Assembly (NCBI GenBank): GCA_035079385.1
Contig: JAVHKY010000024.1
Coordinates: 6,634,001 to 6,698,000 of the forward strand
Direction of reading: 5' to 3'
Source of the DNA: Aspidiotus rigidus
Taxonomy: Eukaryota > Arthropoda > Insecta > Hemiptera > Diaspididae
DNA: 64,000 nucleotides
Both the position numbers and the translations under genes were made by a program. A model generated the notes under the pieces. The model did not search any database. It was not told where the DNA came from and saw only the letters and a program-made list of their open reading frames with translations. Position 1 is the first letter of the stretch. Every line of letters starts with the position of its first letter. Shown here piece by piece: positions 24,145 to 37,300 of this stretch.

Positions 24145-25628
24145 TCAGTATTGTTGACATCTAGTGATCGAATCTGATTGAGAGTTGATTAGCTTGGCAG
24201 AGTGAAAGTCAGTAATATTGTTATCCATAATTATATCATCATCTAGTAATAATGAAGTGCCAGTTCTGTTAAAATGGATAAGTAGACCCTCTCCAACAAT
24301 CTTTGAGTCTTTATCGCCTTCACCCAACTCCCGCAGGAATTCTTGGTAATTGTTCATTCCGAGTTTGCATGTCGATGGCATGTAAAATTTTGATGTAGGT
24401 ACCTATTTTTATTGTTGACATTATCCCCCGAAACAAATCAAATTTATCTACCCAATGTTTTTTTATAAAAAGAATGAGAGGTTTGATTCATTGATGGTAT
24501 TCACTAGTATACAACACATACCGGTATGTACATGCTAGATATTGCGGGCTTACTGAAGATGGTAGTTTCTGTAAAATACGGGCAACATTTCGAATAAGAG
24601 TAGTTATATTCGAGTAAGTACCTACAGTCTGTTCCACGAGAGTTTGGTATTATAAATCACGGGGAACCCGCATTCCATTCGCATTCCGTAACGTAAAATA
24701 AGCGTGAGTGACGTGGGTTGCCTATCGTTTATAATACCAAACTCTCGTGGAACAGACTGTATTATCTTTTCTGCAGCACGATCTGGTAAGTATAGCTGAA
24801 AACTTATGAGTGATAGGTATCATGGTCTTCGAGCTGTTCTGGAACAAACTTTTGATAGTCCCTAAATTCAGGACTTTCAACTTTCCTTGTTGAATGAATT
24901 GTGGTTGTCTTTTGGCCTTTGGTAGTCGATAGAGTAGTTGAAACAGTAGTAGTTATTTTGCGTCTTGAGAAGTAATTGATTCGCGTTCCCCAGAAGTTCT
25001 CTTTTTCTTCTAACCACATTTTGTAAGCTGTCTATTCATGATCGGCTCCAACAAATTTTTGGAAAGCATTTTTCAAGCCCGAATTTTTATGAGCCATCAA
25101 TCTCCATCTCTTTCAACCCGGCCCAAATACTTATTCAAAACCTGTTCCTCTGCCTCTGATACCTCCAAGACACTGGCACGAGATAATTTTTCAAAAGCTC
25201 TAGTAATATTTTCGACTCTTCCAACAAGACAAATATACAAAATTTTTCCGCGCAAGGATATACCATAGTTTTTTAATTGTAATTTTATAAATAATAAAAA
25301 ATTGTGCGGGTAAAGAAAACTCTTTTATTTAAAAAAAAAAACTTCCAACAAGATTGATCCTGAGCATTGTAGTAACGTTACTCGGAAGTTGAGTGGAGAA
25401 AGCTTATCAATATTAAATCTATCATTAAATGTCTCGATGGCAAATCTCAAGTCGAGAGCACAACTTATCCTGTTGAGAGTCGATATCATAGTGTCCTGGA
25501 AAATACAAGAGCCTAATATTAGGTACATCATTGTGGATCAGTTCAGCGCTCCAGAGCATAGTATTACAGAACTCTGGAACAAGAGATGATTGAATGGTAT
25601 AGGTAGGTACTAGAATGGTGATGCTCAC
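24145..25628 (-). other. Unrecognised coding-like fragments, minus strand
   Basis: Several minus-strand stretches read like protein. From 25495, after an acceptor-like TTGTATTTTCCAG, come DTMISTLNRISCALDLRF then NFRVTLLQCSGSILLE. Near 25260-25090 come GKILYICLVGRVENITRAFE and VSEAEEQVLNKYLGRVERDG. 25019-24804 has a Thr/Ser-rich stretch, and 24381-24145 an acidic stretch (LLLDDDIIMDNN). Stops interrupt the middle piece, and I could not chain all pieces with matched splice phases. A TA-flanked MITE lies between two of them. This could be a decayed or partly spliced gene that I do not recognise. Confidence 0.3.
24625..24759. mobile_element. MITE with 32-bp perfect TIRs and TA target duplication
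   Basis: 24625-24656 (CAGTCTGTTCCACGAGAGTT...) is the exact reverse complement of 24728-24759 (...AACTCTCGTGGAACAGACTG). It is flanked by TA at 24623-24624 and 24760-24761. The 135-bp body has no coding capacity. CAGT termini and a TA duplication are typical of non-autonomous Tc1/mariner-group elements. Perfect TIRs suggest a fairly recent insertion. Confidence 0.9.
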
Positions 25629-25929
25629 TAAAAAATTGAAGTCAAAAATAGTAGTTTTGGTTTTTTATCCTGTACATATACCTCACTGAAGATTTTAAAA
25701 TTAGGTATTTATTGAAATAAATATTCATGAAAATCAGTATCAGTTCCAGATATCGATATTATCAATATCAAAAGGAGCAGATATCAATATTATTATCAGT
25801 ATCATAGATTCATAGATACAGGAATGGAGTCAATTTGAATCATTCCAAAACCGTTATGCATCGTTCCAGAGTCGGTTTCTCGTTCCGGATCAGTTTTTGA
25901 AACAACACCGTGTTGGTAATCTCCCTCTC

Positions 25930-26200
25930 CCTCTTTTCTATTCATATGGAGTCCAATTTGTTATTTTATGATTCCATTTTTCTGGGTCTCCCTTAGCCAT
26001 ATTATATGTCTTGCATACTTGAATTTCAGTTTTTGTTTCATAAACTTACTGTTTGTTTTTTCTTTTAGTATTGTATTTTTGCCCCTATCTTTTAGTCTGA
26101 AACCCATTATCCTTCTTTCTATTGCTTCTTGTATTACTTTCAAGCCCTCTGACTGTGTTTTGGTTAGGGTCCAGCATGGTGCGGGCTGATTGTCCTCCAA
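25930..26200 (-). mobile_element. LINE ORF2 C-terminal fragment
   Basis: The minus-strand translation CWTLTKTQSEGLKVIQEAIE then RRIMGFRLKDRGKN and LKFKYARHIIWL matches the conserved stretch after the reverse transcriptase in many insect non-LTR elements (pattern YGCQTWTLTK...ERRILGI.LKDR...KWAGHV). The fragment is short, and no RT core is found nearby. Confidence 0.75.
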
Positions 26201-26635
26201 AGAGCGGGGGAAACTTTCGATTAGGTAATGATTATGAATACCTACTGTAAGAAAACTAGATCAGCGATTAGCAAAGTTCCCTGTAATTAACATCGCCTAT
26301 TTTCCTCAGTATTTTATATTACACATAATTGTTGAATAAGATAGATACGAGCAAGTAGCCTAATGGATTCGTTTCTAATTCGAAATCAAAAAATTAGACG
26401 TAGGCAAACATCATTTTATTAGACTCACCCACTTGGCACCCAGAGAAGGGCGTTAACGCAGGTGCAGCGTGCACTTCAACAACAGTTTCAAAGATAGAAA
26501 ATAAAAAATAAGCGCTATATTATCCACGTAAAAATACAATTAAACATTATTACAACAATAAGAAATGTATAACTACTGCAGCTATAAACAAAATAATAAT
26601 TATTGAAAAATTTTCACGCGAATTATCTAGAAGCT
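26200..26635. other. 3' flank of LRPPRC homologue
   Basis: Non-coding. A minus-strand AATAAA lies at 26415-26420 (TTTATT on the plus strand), about 215 nt past the stop, and is the nearest candidate poly(A) signal. The rest is AT-rich without features. Confidence 0.4.
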
Positions 26636-26761
26636 TTAGTCGCTATCACTATCCGTATTTTCAACAGAACTAGTTCGTTTCCCTCTCCTGGCCTGGAATA
26701 AGAAAGAAAAAATAATTGTAAAAATTGATTTTTTCCACTTAATGAAAAATAATAATAATAT

Positions 26762-26800
<39 letters not shown>

Positions 26801-29800
26801 TTCGACTTCGTAAAATAATGGACAATTAATTGAAATTGATATCAAGATAAAATCCCTTGTAAATAGAGCTGAAAGCTCTACTCTTACATAAGAAAAATTA
26901 ATAAGGAGAAAATTCAAAAATTAAGGAACTTAAAATGATCTGCAAACGTACATGTTGTTGCTGGAGCAAAGGTGAATAAAACCTCTTACTGCCTAAACGC
27001 ACTAGCAGCTCAACGATTATTTCTTTCATTCATCCTTCATTCTCTTAATTTTGTCGCTCTCTTGTTACCAAGGAAAATTCACCATCCCCACACACGTGCA
27101 AAATAGCACTAAGCTCGGGTCAACATTTTTCATGTTAGGACATTACAATTTTTAATTTGACGCAATTTTAGCTGACCCTCGACCCATAACCATAACTATA
27201 ATAGAAATGATCATTCGTGTTATACAAGATATTGCAACTTACTGGTATAGTGTAAGAGAAATCGATTTTCTCGTCTAGACACGCCTTTTTTAAAAATTCG
27301 AGTCTTCTTGGGTCTAGATCAGAAATAGGAATTTTAGTTAATGCCTCTTCCAAGTGTTCTTTAGCTTGTTTCACTTCGCCCATCCGAACTAGTCATGAAA
27401 CGAAGATAAAATTAATTATTATACAATGGATAAATGAGGTCGTATCCCGAAAAGTATTATTTACCGTTCGTTTCAATCAAGGTGTTATAAACTTGGGAGA
27501 AAAAGGCATGGGAGTCCGACCGCTCTTGAAGGTAAGACAATAATTTCAGCTTCACTCCAGAATCTGATTCACGGGCTACATGATGTAAAACTGGAGAAAA
27601 GAACAGTTTGTCCGTTTTTTTCAAGTACTCGTTCCAGATCTGATCCGCTTTTTCGTTGTTTTTCTGAATCAGGTAGTAGTTGAATAGTACGTTTGGCATC
27701 ACACTTTCATCACCGATTGTGATGCATTTCTCGCCGAATGCTTCAACTAAAATCAGAAAAAAAAAATGGAAGGCCGCGATCGAGTATTAATGCACACATA
27801 AACGAAAAAACCCTCATTGAAATGTGGCGTTCTTACTTCGAGATATGTACTCAGGATGTTTCAACATTAGGCTCACTATAGCGGTACGCGGGTATGCCGA
27901 TAAAAGAGTTTTCAGTTCTTCTTTGTTGTGTACTTCTCCTAATTTTTTCTCCAGAGAAGATAAGTACTCATCAATCCGACCAGCTTTCAAGTAGGCTGAC
28001 ATCATTCGGTTGTTGAACGAACATTTTCTTTTAACGCTCTGCGACAGATCAAATTTCAATGAGAATTGCGAGTGATGCGAGCTATTAACAAGTTTTTTAA
28101 TGAGCGCTTACGTCTGATAATTTATTATCCATATAACTGAAGAAATCGACATCCCCCTTCTCCCCGGCTTGCTGTACGAGGGGCCTAGTAGCGTTCTCGT
28201 AAGGTAAAGAATTGTTTTCTGCGAGAAAATCCAGAAAAGTTTTTTTGGCATCCAGGTACCGACCTTCTTCCAGTAATTTCTTTATCAGTTTCGAATGCTT
28301 CGCTTTCTTTGAGATAGGACGCCTGTAGAACGAAAATTAGTTTTATAGTCCATACCAATAATGAATTTTGTGAATATTCGCAAACATAGATCAGAACATC
28401 ATTGTGACTACTAACGTTGAAGAGCGCGCGCTTTCAAGATCATCCGACTTTTCCGACTGACTGGAACTCGAACGACGTTTGCCACCAACTAGAGAATAAA
28501 TTAAATTAAATATCTATGTTTTTGTCAATACGTTAGAACCGAACAGCACTTACCATTTCTCTTCTTTGTCTCCGGGACTACAAAAGGAACGTCCAAATCG
28601 TTCCTCTTCAATATGCTGGCCAACGAAACCAAAAACGAGTCCGAAGGTTGCAGCCCTTCTTCCTGAATTTCAATCCATAATGATAAAGAATTTTGCGGCT
28701 CGTTTCGTTTACCTGCGGAAATCATCGGGTCTAATTAGTTTTCGAAACAGCGCAACGAAGATCGAATCACAACGTGAAGAGACCTACCGTAAATCGATAA
28801 TAATGTATCGTAGATCAATTCCCGATCGATAAGCGCATTGTTTTTCGTCATTGCAAGCAGGTTAATTGCATTTTCGGAGTCTTCTTTTTCTAAAACTTGA
28901 GTACAAAAGTACTGCAAACGATCGGGTCTCAAACGAAATCCTGGAGTCTGAAATTTAAATGTAACACTTCATTAAGAAGTCATCGTACTGATGATGGCTT
29001 GTCACTAACGAGTAATTTAGAGAACGATGAAACTAGAAGAAATGAAAAGCTTTACTGCTTAGGTACAAGAAGATGGTTTTGAAACATTTGAGTGCGGTAG
29101 AAAATTGTACTTCTTTCAAATTGACCACTGTTATTAGAATATTTTACAACCACATATATCGCTTCCGATGCAAGAGACTGGCGGCATCGCTCTTCAAAAC
29201 AAATCGAATATGTACTAATTAACTAACCTCGAGAATCTTTAGAGCTTGTTTGACACGTCCACCTTCCAAGAAAGCGAACATCAAATCAGCAAGAGAGTTT
29301 GCTTCACCGTAAAGTTTCGAATTCAAGTCGACCAACGTTTGCAACCGCTCTGTGTCTTCTTTTTCAATAAAATAGCGAGCAAGTTCGTTCTTCAATGGAG
29401 TGACTTTGAGATTTTGTACGCAATTTTCGAATTCTTTCATTGCTCCGTCACGATCATCTCTGCATTTAAAAAAAAAAAGTTCATAAAATAATACCCTCCT
29501 ATTTTACATGTAGTGAACAAACAACTGATGTACCTGTTCAAGTAAGTACGGATTATCGGACCCAATAAGTAGTTGGACGATTGAACGATTTTGGCGGCTA
29601 TAATCAAATCAAGCACTTCTTTCGTTTTCTCGACATCTCCCTTCTCAGCCAATCGATTCAAGGTTTTAACAGCTAAACGTTTATAATACTCATTCTCTTC
29701 TTCGTTGATGACATGATCCGACTTCAAACGGTCGATACGTTTTTTCAAGATTTCAACAGCCTCTGCAACATAGATTTTAAGAATATACCTTTAATCGTCG

Positions 29801-32800
29801 CGAACTACACCTATCCCTTCTTCTAAATCACGTGATTAAAAGAACATTTACTATCGTATTGGTCGTGTTCGATGAGACAATCAACTAATGCCAAGGTTTT
29901 CTTGGAATTTAGATAAAAATCAGGATCGTCATCGCAAAGTTTCTGGTAAATTTTCAACCCTTCTTCTAAGTCGCCACTCTGTATGTAGGCATCCATAGCG
30001 TAAATCAACGACGTAGGATTCAGGATAAAACCATCGGCTTCCAATTCCTGACGCAATACGTAAACTTAATTAATTACGCGAATGATGGTTTGCAGCAGGA
30101 AGCTGGAGCACTGTGCTTACTTTTCTCAACTCAATCATCTTGGGCAAATTTCGAGTTTTGGCGTAACATACAAACAAACATCGCTTAACGTGCGCACTAG
30201 GTTTTTCTCCTCTTGTTTTTGCCAGATCATAAAGACGCTCTAAAGATTTTTCATCCTATAAAATAGAACGCGAGAAGAAATGTTCTAGTTTTCATTATGC
30301 TTCCTAACAATAAATCCATTTAATTTACGAAAAAGAAAAAAAACTCACCAACTCATTCATTGGAAATTTCGATGACTTCTCTTTCCTCGGGGGTGTTGCG
30401 AATTCATCGGACGATAATTTCTCGAGCGAGTTTGCAATTTCATCAGGAACGACCCCCTTTACGAGAGCCTGTATAAATTTTATACGACCTTCGTTCAGAC
30501 CGATACCAGCTATGACCACTTTCTAAAATTAGAAAAAATCATTGTAAGTACAAGAGAATCGAAAATTGTATGCCTAAGAAAGACGCCGACGAAGCTTTAT
30601 CACAACTGTCTGAGCGAAAAATTTCTCCTGAAAGCACCCAGTTGCTGTAATATTTTCAAGTAGATAATTCATCTTCTAGAGAACTAAGTTCTACTTTAGA
30701 AGACACACTATTTCGTGTGTTGTTAATTGAGAGAATATTCTATTCAAAAGTCCCAATAATCGATACAAATATGTATATTCCTGAAAAAATCTGCTTAATT
30801 ACCTGTATTAACTCTTGAATTACACTTGTACGGTTTTTTTCTATCAATTTTTCAACAGCCTGTCCAATCGTTTCCCCCGCGAAATCACGGTGATCGATTT
30901 TCAAACGCTCGGCGTCAGATTCTTGATTACCAAACCAGTATAGATGAGAAACCATATCTTGGAGAATAGTGATGAATGAATTTACATCGGAAGTCTCGTA
31001 GAAACAATTAAGAAGATGAACTCTCGCTACTCTCGGTGTGTATTGAGTAATATGATTATCAGCAACTTTAACAGCTTTCTTCATTTGGCCTTTTTGGAGC
31101 AGATGACTCACTATAGCACCAGCAGTAAGCGGCGTCGGGATATTACAACTTTTTAAATCGATCAAAATTCTATCTACATGACGGTCGTCTTTCAACATAT
31201 ATGGAATCACGTAATCGCGGATAGTTTCTCTGGTTATCACCAAACCAAAGTCACGATTCATACTGACAAGAATCTCGCACATACCTAAAGAAAAAGGTAC
31301 GTCATCAGATGGATAGAAAGGGAATTTTTAAAATAAGTAACGGGAGACTAAATTTACCGGAAATATCGCCTCGTTTTCCTCGATTAACTAATAACGGCCA
31401 AAAATAATGTGGTCTGATAGGGAAAATATCTTTTTCTTTTACCTCCTTCAACAGACTGAAAGCTAATTCTTCCTTGTGGAAGCGCAATGCACTTTCTAGA
31501 GCAATATGCAAGGCTCGAGGATTCAAATTTTCTTCCATCATATTGCGGGAATACTTCAGAACTACATCGGCTGACTAAAAAATGACAGTACGATAATTCC
31601 GAATGATGACAATTTCATGAATTCATAAGTCTTGTTCAATTTCATACTTACAGCGTTCGAACGAACAAGATGGGAAATGAAAAAATTGCCTACAGGAACT
31701 AAGCTACCATCGGAACGAGATGTTCTCAACATGCTCTTTACAATCTTATAGGCAATTTCCGGTTTGTTGGCTGTTAATAATTTGAACGCGAAGTTCATTG
31801 CATCGTGATTGTACGACGAAGATCTTCTTATCTTACCCAGAACCTAGAGTGCATTTTCACGAAGTTCAACAATTGTTGAGCCAAATTTAGATGTGAAATC
31901 AATATCTAGTACCTTGTCTATTTCATCTTCGTATCCATGCATCGTATAAGCGTAAATGATGTCGAAATAATCTTTGTCTGCGAACATTAATTCCTCCGAT
32001 TCACATTGTTTAAATATTTGATTTACTTTTTCCAAATTTCCATTCTTTATAAAGCCGCACATAAGTAAGGTGTACGTTTCAGCCGAGGGCTCTAAGCCAC
32101 TTTCTTTCATCACACTTAGAATATTTTCTGCACTTTCCATATCACTGTAATAAAAAGCAATAATTAAATCTATGTTTGAATCCTCACATCTCGCTGGGCG
32201 TAAACCGAATTTTATAGGACTGAACATACTTTACTTCAGAATGACCGCTGATCAAGGCATTGAATACAGATTCGTTGATTGGCATGCCTTTCTGACGCAT
32301 ATGTTCCAATATTCGAGTAGCATTCCCAATATCACCCATTTGGCAATATCTATTAATTAATCTTTGACAGGTAACTCTATTTACTTCCAAACCATTATCT
32401 TCGATTGCGCGAAGAATATCACTCGGATTAAAGGAATATTCGTTTTCTAAATATACTCTTAATAACGCGTTATAATGACTGATGTCTAACTTAACATCTG
32501 AAATAAAATTAAGAGACCAGTTAACGAAAATTATACACAAAATTTGAGAATCGATGACATTGAAAATTGTTTCAGATGCCCAGAAAGCTTTTATTGATGA
32601 CCGCGATCAATAATACAGATCTAGATACCATTTCAGCCTAAAGAATAACGAACTAGGTTTGATATTCTAAATGCTGAAGTAAGTAATTCACACCATTTGG
32701 AAACATGAAAAGTCATGTGAGTTTAATGTAAATCGTCTGCAGCAAATTCAAAGAGATAAAATCGTACCGAAATCTTTCAACATCTTCCATATTCTGTGAG

Positions 32801-33369
32801 CGAGTTGAGTACGTATTTCGGGTTTTTCTTCAACCAGCAAAGCCCCACACGAACGTATTATCATGAGCGATTGAGTTGCCGATACAGAACCTATAACGCA
32901 CAACTTATGATCATTTCTTATAACCTTGACGGCAATTAAATGAGAAATGATGCAGTGAACGATACACTAACCGGCATTTTCTATGGCCCTAATGGTGCTT
33001 TCTACCTCTCTCAAATTAGTTCTTCCCAAACGTTTTACAAACTGATCCAACCTTGAAATTTTAGAGTCAATGCGTTCTTGAGCTCGTACATTCGTAGCTG
33101 ACCTGCCTCGACTAGCTTCCTCATCTCGTGAACGGTCTTTCAAATCTGCTGCCGGGGAACCGTAATTACATTTTCTGAAACATAGCAGGGAATTGATGAA
33201 TATCTCGAACAAGCAATTGTATCAGAAACAGTGCTCCAAGAACTCACGATATCGAACAGCTTGCACATGGAAAAAAAGATTTCGGTAGTACTCTGTTTGA
33301 AGGTGCGACGGAAACGTAACTCAGCTTCAATTGAGAATACTTTAAAGAAGAAAGTAATATACGAGACAT
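26636..33369 (-). CDS. bsf: LRPPRC / bicoid stability factor homologue
   Basis: Pentatricopeptide-repeat protein that in animals stabilises mitochondrial mRNAs with SLIRP. Twenty exons chain with GT/AG sites and matching phases: 33248-33369, 32972-33174, 32768-32890, 32230-32497, 31652-32144, 31358-31574, 30803-31284, 30349-30522, 30121-30255, 29852-30047, 29534-29762, 29228-29459, 28788-28947, 28554-28712, 28416-28488, 28112-28322, 27837-28038, 27465-27746, 27243-27388, 26636-26692. The sum is 4,164 nt (1,388 codons), close to family length (about 1,400). The N-terminus MSRILLSSLKYSQLKLSYVS is a mitochondrial targeting peptide; PPR helices are clear at residues 150-335 (VTCQRLINRYCQMGDIGNAT, TYTLLMCGFIKNGNLEK). 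Codon 339 is an in-frame TAG (31844-31846) inside otherwise conserved text, a possible null allele or sequence error. Symbol given by homology to fly bsf. Confidence 0.92.
26748..26801. repeat. (AAT)n microsatellite
   Basis: About 17 AAT/TAA units in the last intron of the LRPPRC homologue. Confidence 0.9.
31844..31846 (-). other. In-frame TAG in LRPPRC exon 5
   Basis: The minus strand reads STIVELRENAL, TAG, VLGKIRRSSSYNHDAMNF in one frame. The text after the stop resembles LRPPRC (SYN.DAMN...AYKIVKSM) and leads without a gap to a good donor at 31651. No GT...AG pair of normal length around the TAG would remove it and keep frame. Confidence 0.8.
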
Positions 33370-34351
33370 AACTGAGATATAAATTTCACAAATGATACGA
33401 AATTTTTATTCGACAAAATTTTTTTGTCAGTCAGTAGCTCGATAATATTTCATCTCTCCGGCTAATTCGACATTCGGCGATTTTATGAGAATGATGAAAG
33501 TGATTACAAGAGCTCAGACTCAGAGCTTTGCTAGAGGCCGTACAAACCTTGTGAAAACTGGCTAAAAGGTTGATATGCAGTCAACTGTGGTTTAGCAAAA
33601 ATGGTTTGTTGATCAACATTCTAGACCCGCAGGAGAACTCTATTCTCCTGTTTGATATATTTGGTTGATGAGTGTTGGCAGACATGTCTGTATTGCATCA
33701 GCACATGGACAAAATATTTTCTTCGATTTTCATTTTTCGCCTCGGACTCGGAGACTTTGCTTTCAAGTTTCAAGTACGTTATGTATTTGCCTTTTGAAAG
33801 CAATGCAATAGACAGAGATAGACTATTGAATAGAGAAAAAATAATTTATTCCAATCAAATGGCGAAAAAGATTACGAATTTGACAGAGTATGAATGCTGG
33901 GTGACTGCATTCCCCTTGATTCTTATCAGTCATGAGAATCAAGAACGTATCTGGAAAAAGAGCATCTGTTCAATGTATTTTGCATGAAATGCACGCTCTT
34001 TTTCTAGAATAAAACGTCCTCAATAATAATCACACGCACTGAAAGCATAAAAAGTTGTTTCGGTATACAATACATTCACACAACAATTCAGATCCGATTC
34101 AGATCAAAGACTTGAGACGATGAGGTTGATTTGAGTTGGATTTGGATTTGAGTCGAAGCTCAAGTTCGAGAACTACTTATTATTTTTAATTTCAAAGTTT
34201 CAAACTCGTCTCTTCGCTGTCGTTGAGTTGGAAACTCAATAGTGATATCATTTTTCAGCTACTCATTCGCGCGTAGCTCCAAACGTAGTTATTCTTCCTG
34301 GAAGAATGTTTTGAGAATTCTCATTAATCCAAGTAACGCTATTTTCCCACT
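33370..34351. promoter_or_regulatory. Divergent intergenic region between bsf and SF3A3
   Basis: 982 bp separate the two start codons, which point away from each other. Both 5' UTRs and promoters must lie here. I see no obvious TATA box or CpG-like stretch. The open frame at 33652-33987 has no domain or splice support. Confidence 0.6.
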
Positions 34352-37300
34352 ATGGAAACAATTCTAGAGCAGCAGAGGCGTTATCATGAAGAACGGGAAA
34401 GGCTCATCGACGCGATGGTCAAAGAAATGCTTTTAAAGAAGAATACCGTAAGTAATTTGCACTTACTTCATGTTGTGATCAGTAGATCTCTTAATTTTAT
34501 TCCTAATCTTACTACCGGCATCCATATCTTACTGTGATGAAATTCTCATTTCAGTTTCGCGACTCTATCAATTCCGACCATAGGCTGAAGATGTTACTCG
34601 ATGTAAGTAAACGAATAACCAATTTGTAGTTTACAGTTCTACTTGAGCTTGAATCATTAATCAACAATTCCAATTTTCACAGCAATACATGGACAGCTCT
34701 ATGAATGTGAAAGAGTTGTACGAAGATAAAGATGGATTCCGTAAAGAAGAAATTTCTGAAATATCCGGCCCAAACGATTCGAAAGAATTTGACAAACGTT
34801 TGAAGAGCTTGAAGGATTTCCATCGTCGGCATCCAGATCAAGTAAGAAATTCACTTATGTGAACGAATGTAAATGTAATGTTTATAAAAACGACCACCGG
34901 TTAGGTTCTCAGACGCGTACAAGAGATTATGTCGGGTATGCTTTTAATTAATTTTATCAAAGAATCGAGAAAACAAGTTCGTTCCTACGAGTGCAAAAAT
35001 TAGAGTACAAATACGATAACAAGATGTTGGAGGTATCGTAAAGGAAAACGTAAGGTTATTACATAGGGTGCCTGTCGCAACTGGCCTCATAAATCATTGA
35101 TAAAAATAGAAAGTATTTTACAATCGCACGAATGAAAATGGTTCATCTCACAGTTAGAAAATGTAGGTATTACCGACCGTTATCCGATCAGATTGGTAGA
35201 TCGGAGGATAAATGAAGAGAGGAAGCGTTTTGACGAATGAATACGAAGTACACATAATCTTACATGTTCATTTTCAAAAGTAGATTTATTATTATATTTT
35301 CTTTCCAGGTTTCTATTCCGATGTCTTTGGAATACGCAGAATTGAATACGTTGAGGGAGAACCCTACGGAAGAGATGAATAGTAAGTCGGAATCTTGATT
35401 GATTGAAGAATACTTATTTGTAACGTCAAAACAAGTATTGACAATATTTGCATCCGTGTCTTTTTTTTCCAGATATGGTCGAATTCACTGACGAAGAAGG
35501 ATACGGAAAATATTTAGATTTACACGAATGCTACGAAAAATACATCAACTTGAAAGGTGTTGAAGTGAGTGGATAGAATTTATCATCTTCTGAATAAATT
35601 GATCTGTTATTCATTGGCTGGATTTTCGTGTGTGCAGAAAGTAGACTACATTACCTATATTTCCATTTTGGACCATCTATTCGATATTCCAAGAGATCGT
35701 AAAAACACCGAATATAAAAAGTATCTAGAGATGCTTCTGGATTATTTACACAATTATTTAATGCGAATCAAACCACTGTACGATGTTGAAAAAGAAATGG
35801 ATCAAGTAAATAAAGAATTCAATCAGCAGTGGGACGCTGGTGTATTTCCAGGGTGGCAAGTAAGTTGAATTATTGTTTATCAGCCGTACATCACACGATC
35901 CTCGATTATAGTTCGAATATTTTACGTTTTTCTAGAAAGAATCAGGTGGTGCTCTAATGAATATGGGTGCTCACCTCGATCTGTCAGCTTTTTCGTCCTG
36001 GCAGGAACTCGCGTCTCTAGGTCTTGATCGACTGAAATCAGCGCTGCTTGCCCTGGGATTAAAATGCGGCGGGTAAGATATCGATTCATAAAAATTATCA
36101 GTCACGTTTCAATCCACATGATGATTCCATGTTCATTGTATTTCAGAACGTTGGAAGAAAGAGCCGAAAGATTATTCAGTACGAAAGGTCAAACTGATCT
36201 GGATCCTAGTTTGATGATACAATCAAACAGTAGCGGTAAAGCTAAACGAAGTAAAAATGTCCACAAACAAAAAGAAATCGCTAATTTAGAAGCTCAAGTC
36301 TACAGGCAAGTTTTAACAAGCAGCTCTAATGTACATATTTAAATTTTTTGAAAATGACTCGAATGCTCGATTTTTGCAGATTCATCGAAATACTGTCTGA
36401 ACAGAGGAACGGAACTAAAGAAAACGTTCAACGAAAACAAGCTAGGATCGAAGGAGAGCGAGGGGATTCGGACGCAGAGGCGAGCGCCTCCGAATCGGAA
36501 GAGGAAGAAGAAGATGATATTCCCTACAATCCCAAAAATCTACCATTGGGTTGGGATGGAAAGGTAAATTTATCGTACGAATTTATTTTCAAGTGTTTGG
36601 ATTCATTGCATTATTTGATTTGAATTGAATTCGTTTTCAGCCCATTCCTTATTGGTTATATAAATTGCACGGCTTAAACATCAGTTATAACTGCGAAATT
36701 TGTGGTAATTTTACGTATAAAGGACCGAAAGCCTTCCAACGTCATTTTGCGGTAAATCATTCTCGTACTTAAATTCAAAACGTAGATTGATTGAAATTTC
36801 AAATAGAGAATAATATTAAAATCTTTATTTTGCAGGAATGGCGTCACGCTCACGGTATGCGTTGTTTAGGGATTCCGAATACGGCTCATTTCGCTAATGT
36901 GACACAAATTGAGGATGCATTATCACGTAAGTTTTAACAAAATGGTAAAAGAATGAATGATCCAGCGAAATCACTCAATTCTTGATGAGCTCTAGATACT
37001 TCAATTTCAAGTCGTCAGGGTTTATCAAAAGTTTAGTCGTGCATTGATTTTTGGACTGTGGGTCGCAAAGTAGCTTATAGTAGGTTGCGAAGTAATTGCA
37101 ATTTCACGTAGATTATGGTCCTACTATCAAAATATTTTACGAAGTTTAATATTGACACACGAAGGTTTGCATTATCGGTGGGCCGCGAGATTTTTAGATT
37201 GAAAGTGAGTCCTAAAGCATAAAAGTTTATTTTGATATGTAAGAAGTTGAAGAAAGAAATGATGTGGAGTCTTTCGATCGTATATTGCAGTGTTCTACGA

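Noticed and set aside
31652..32144. A micro-intron removing the TAG in LRPPRC exon 5
   Set aside because: No GT...AG pair around the stop has consensus sites and a normal length while keeping the frame; the exon reads on cleanly on both sides. RNA evidence could reverse this.
33652..33987. 111-codon frame between bsf and SF3A3
   Set aside because: No domain, no conserved composition, and it lies in the shared promoter region; also open on the opposite strand.
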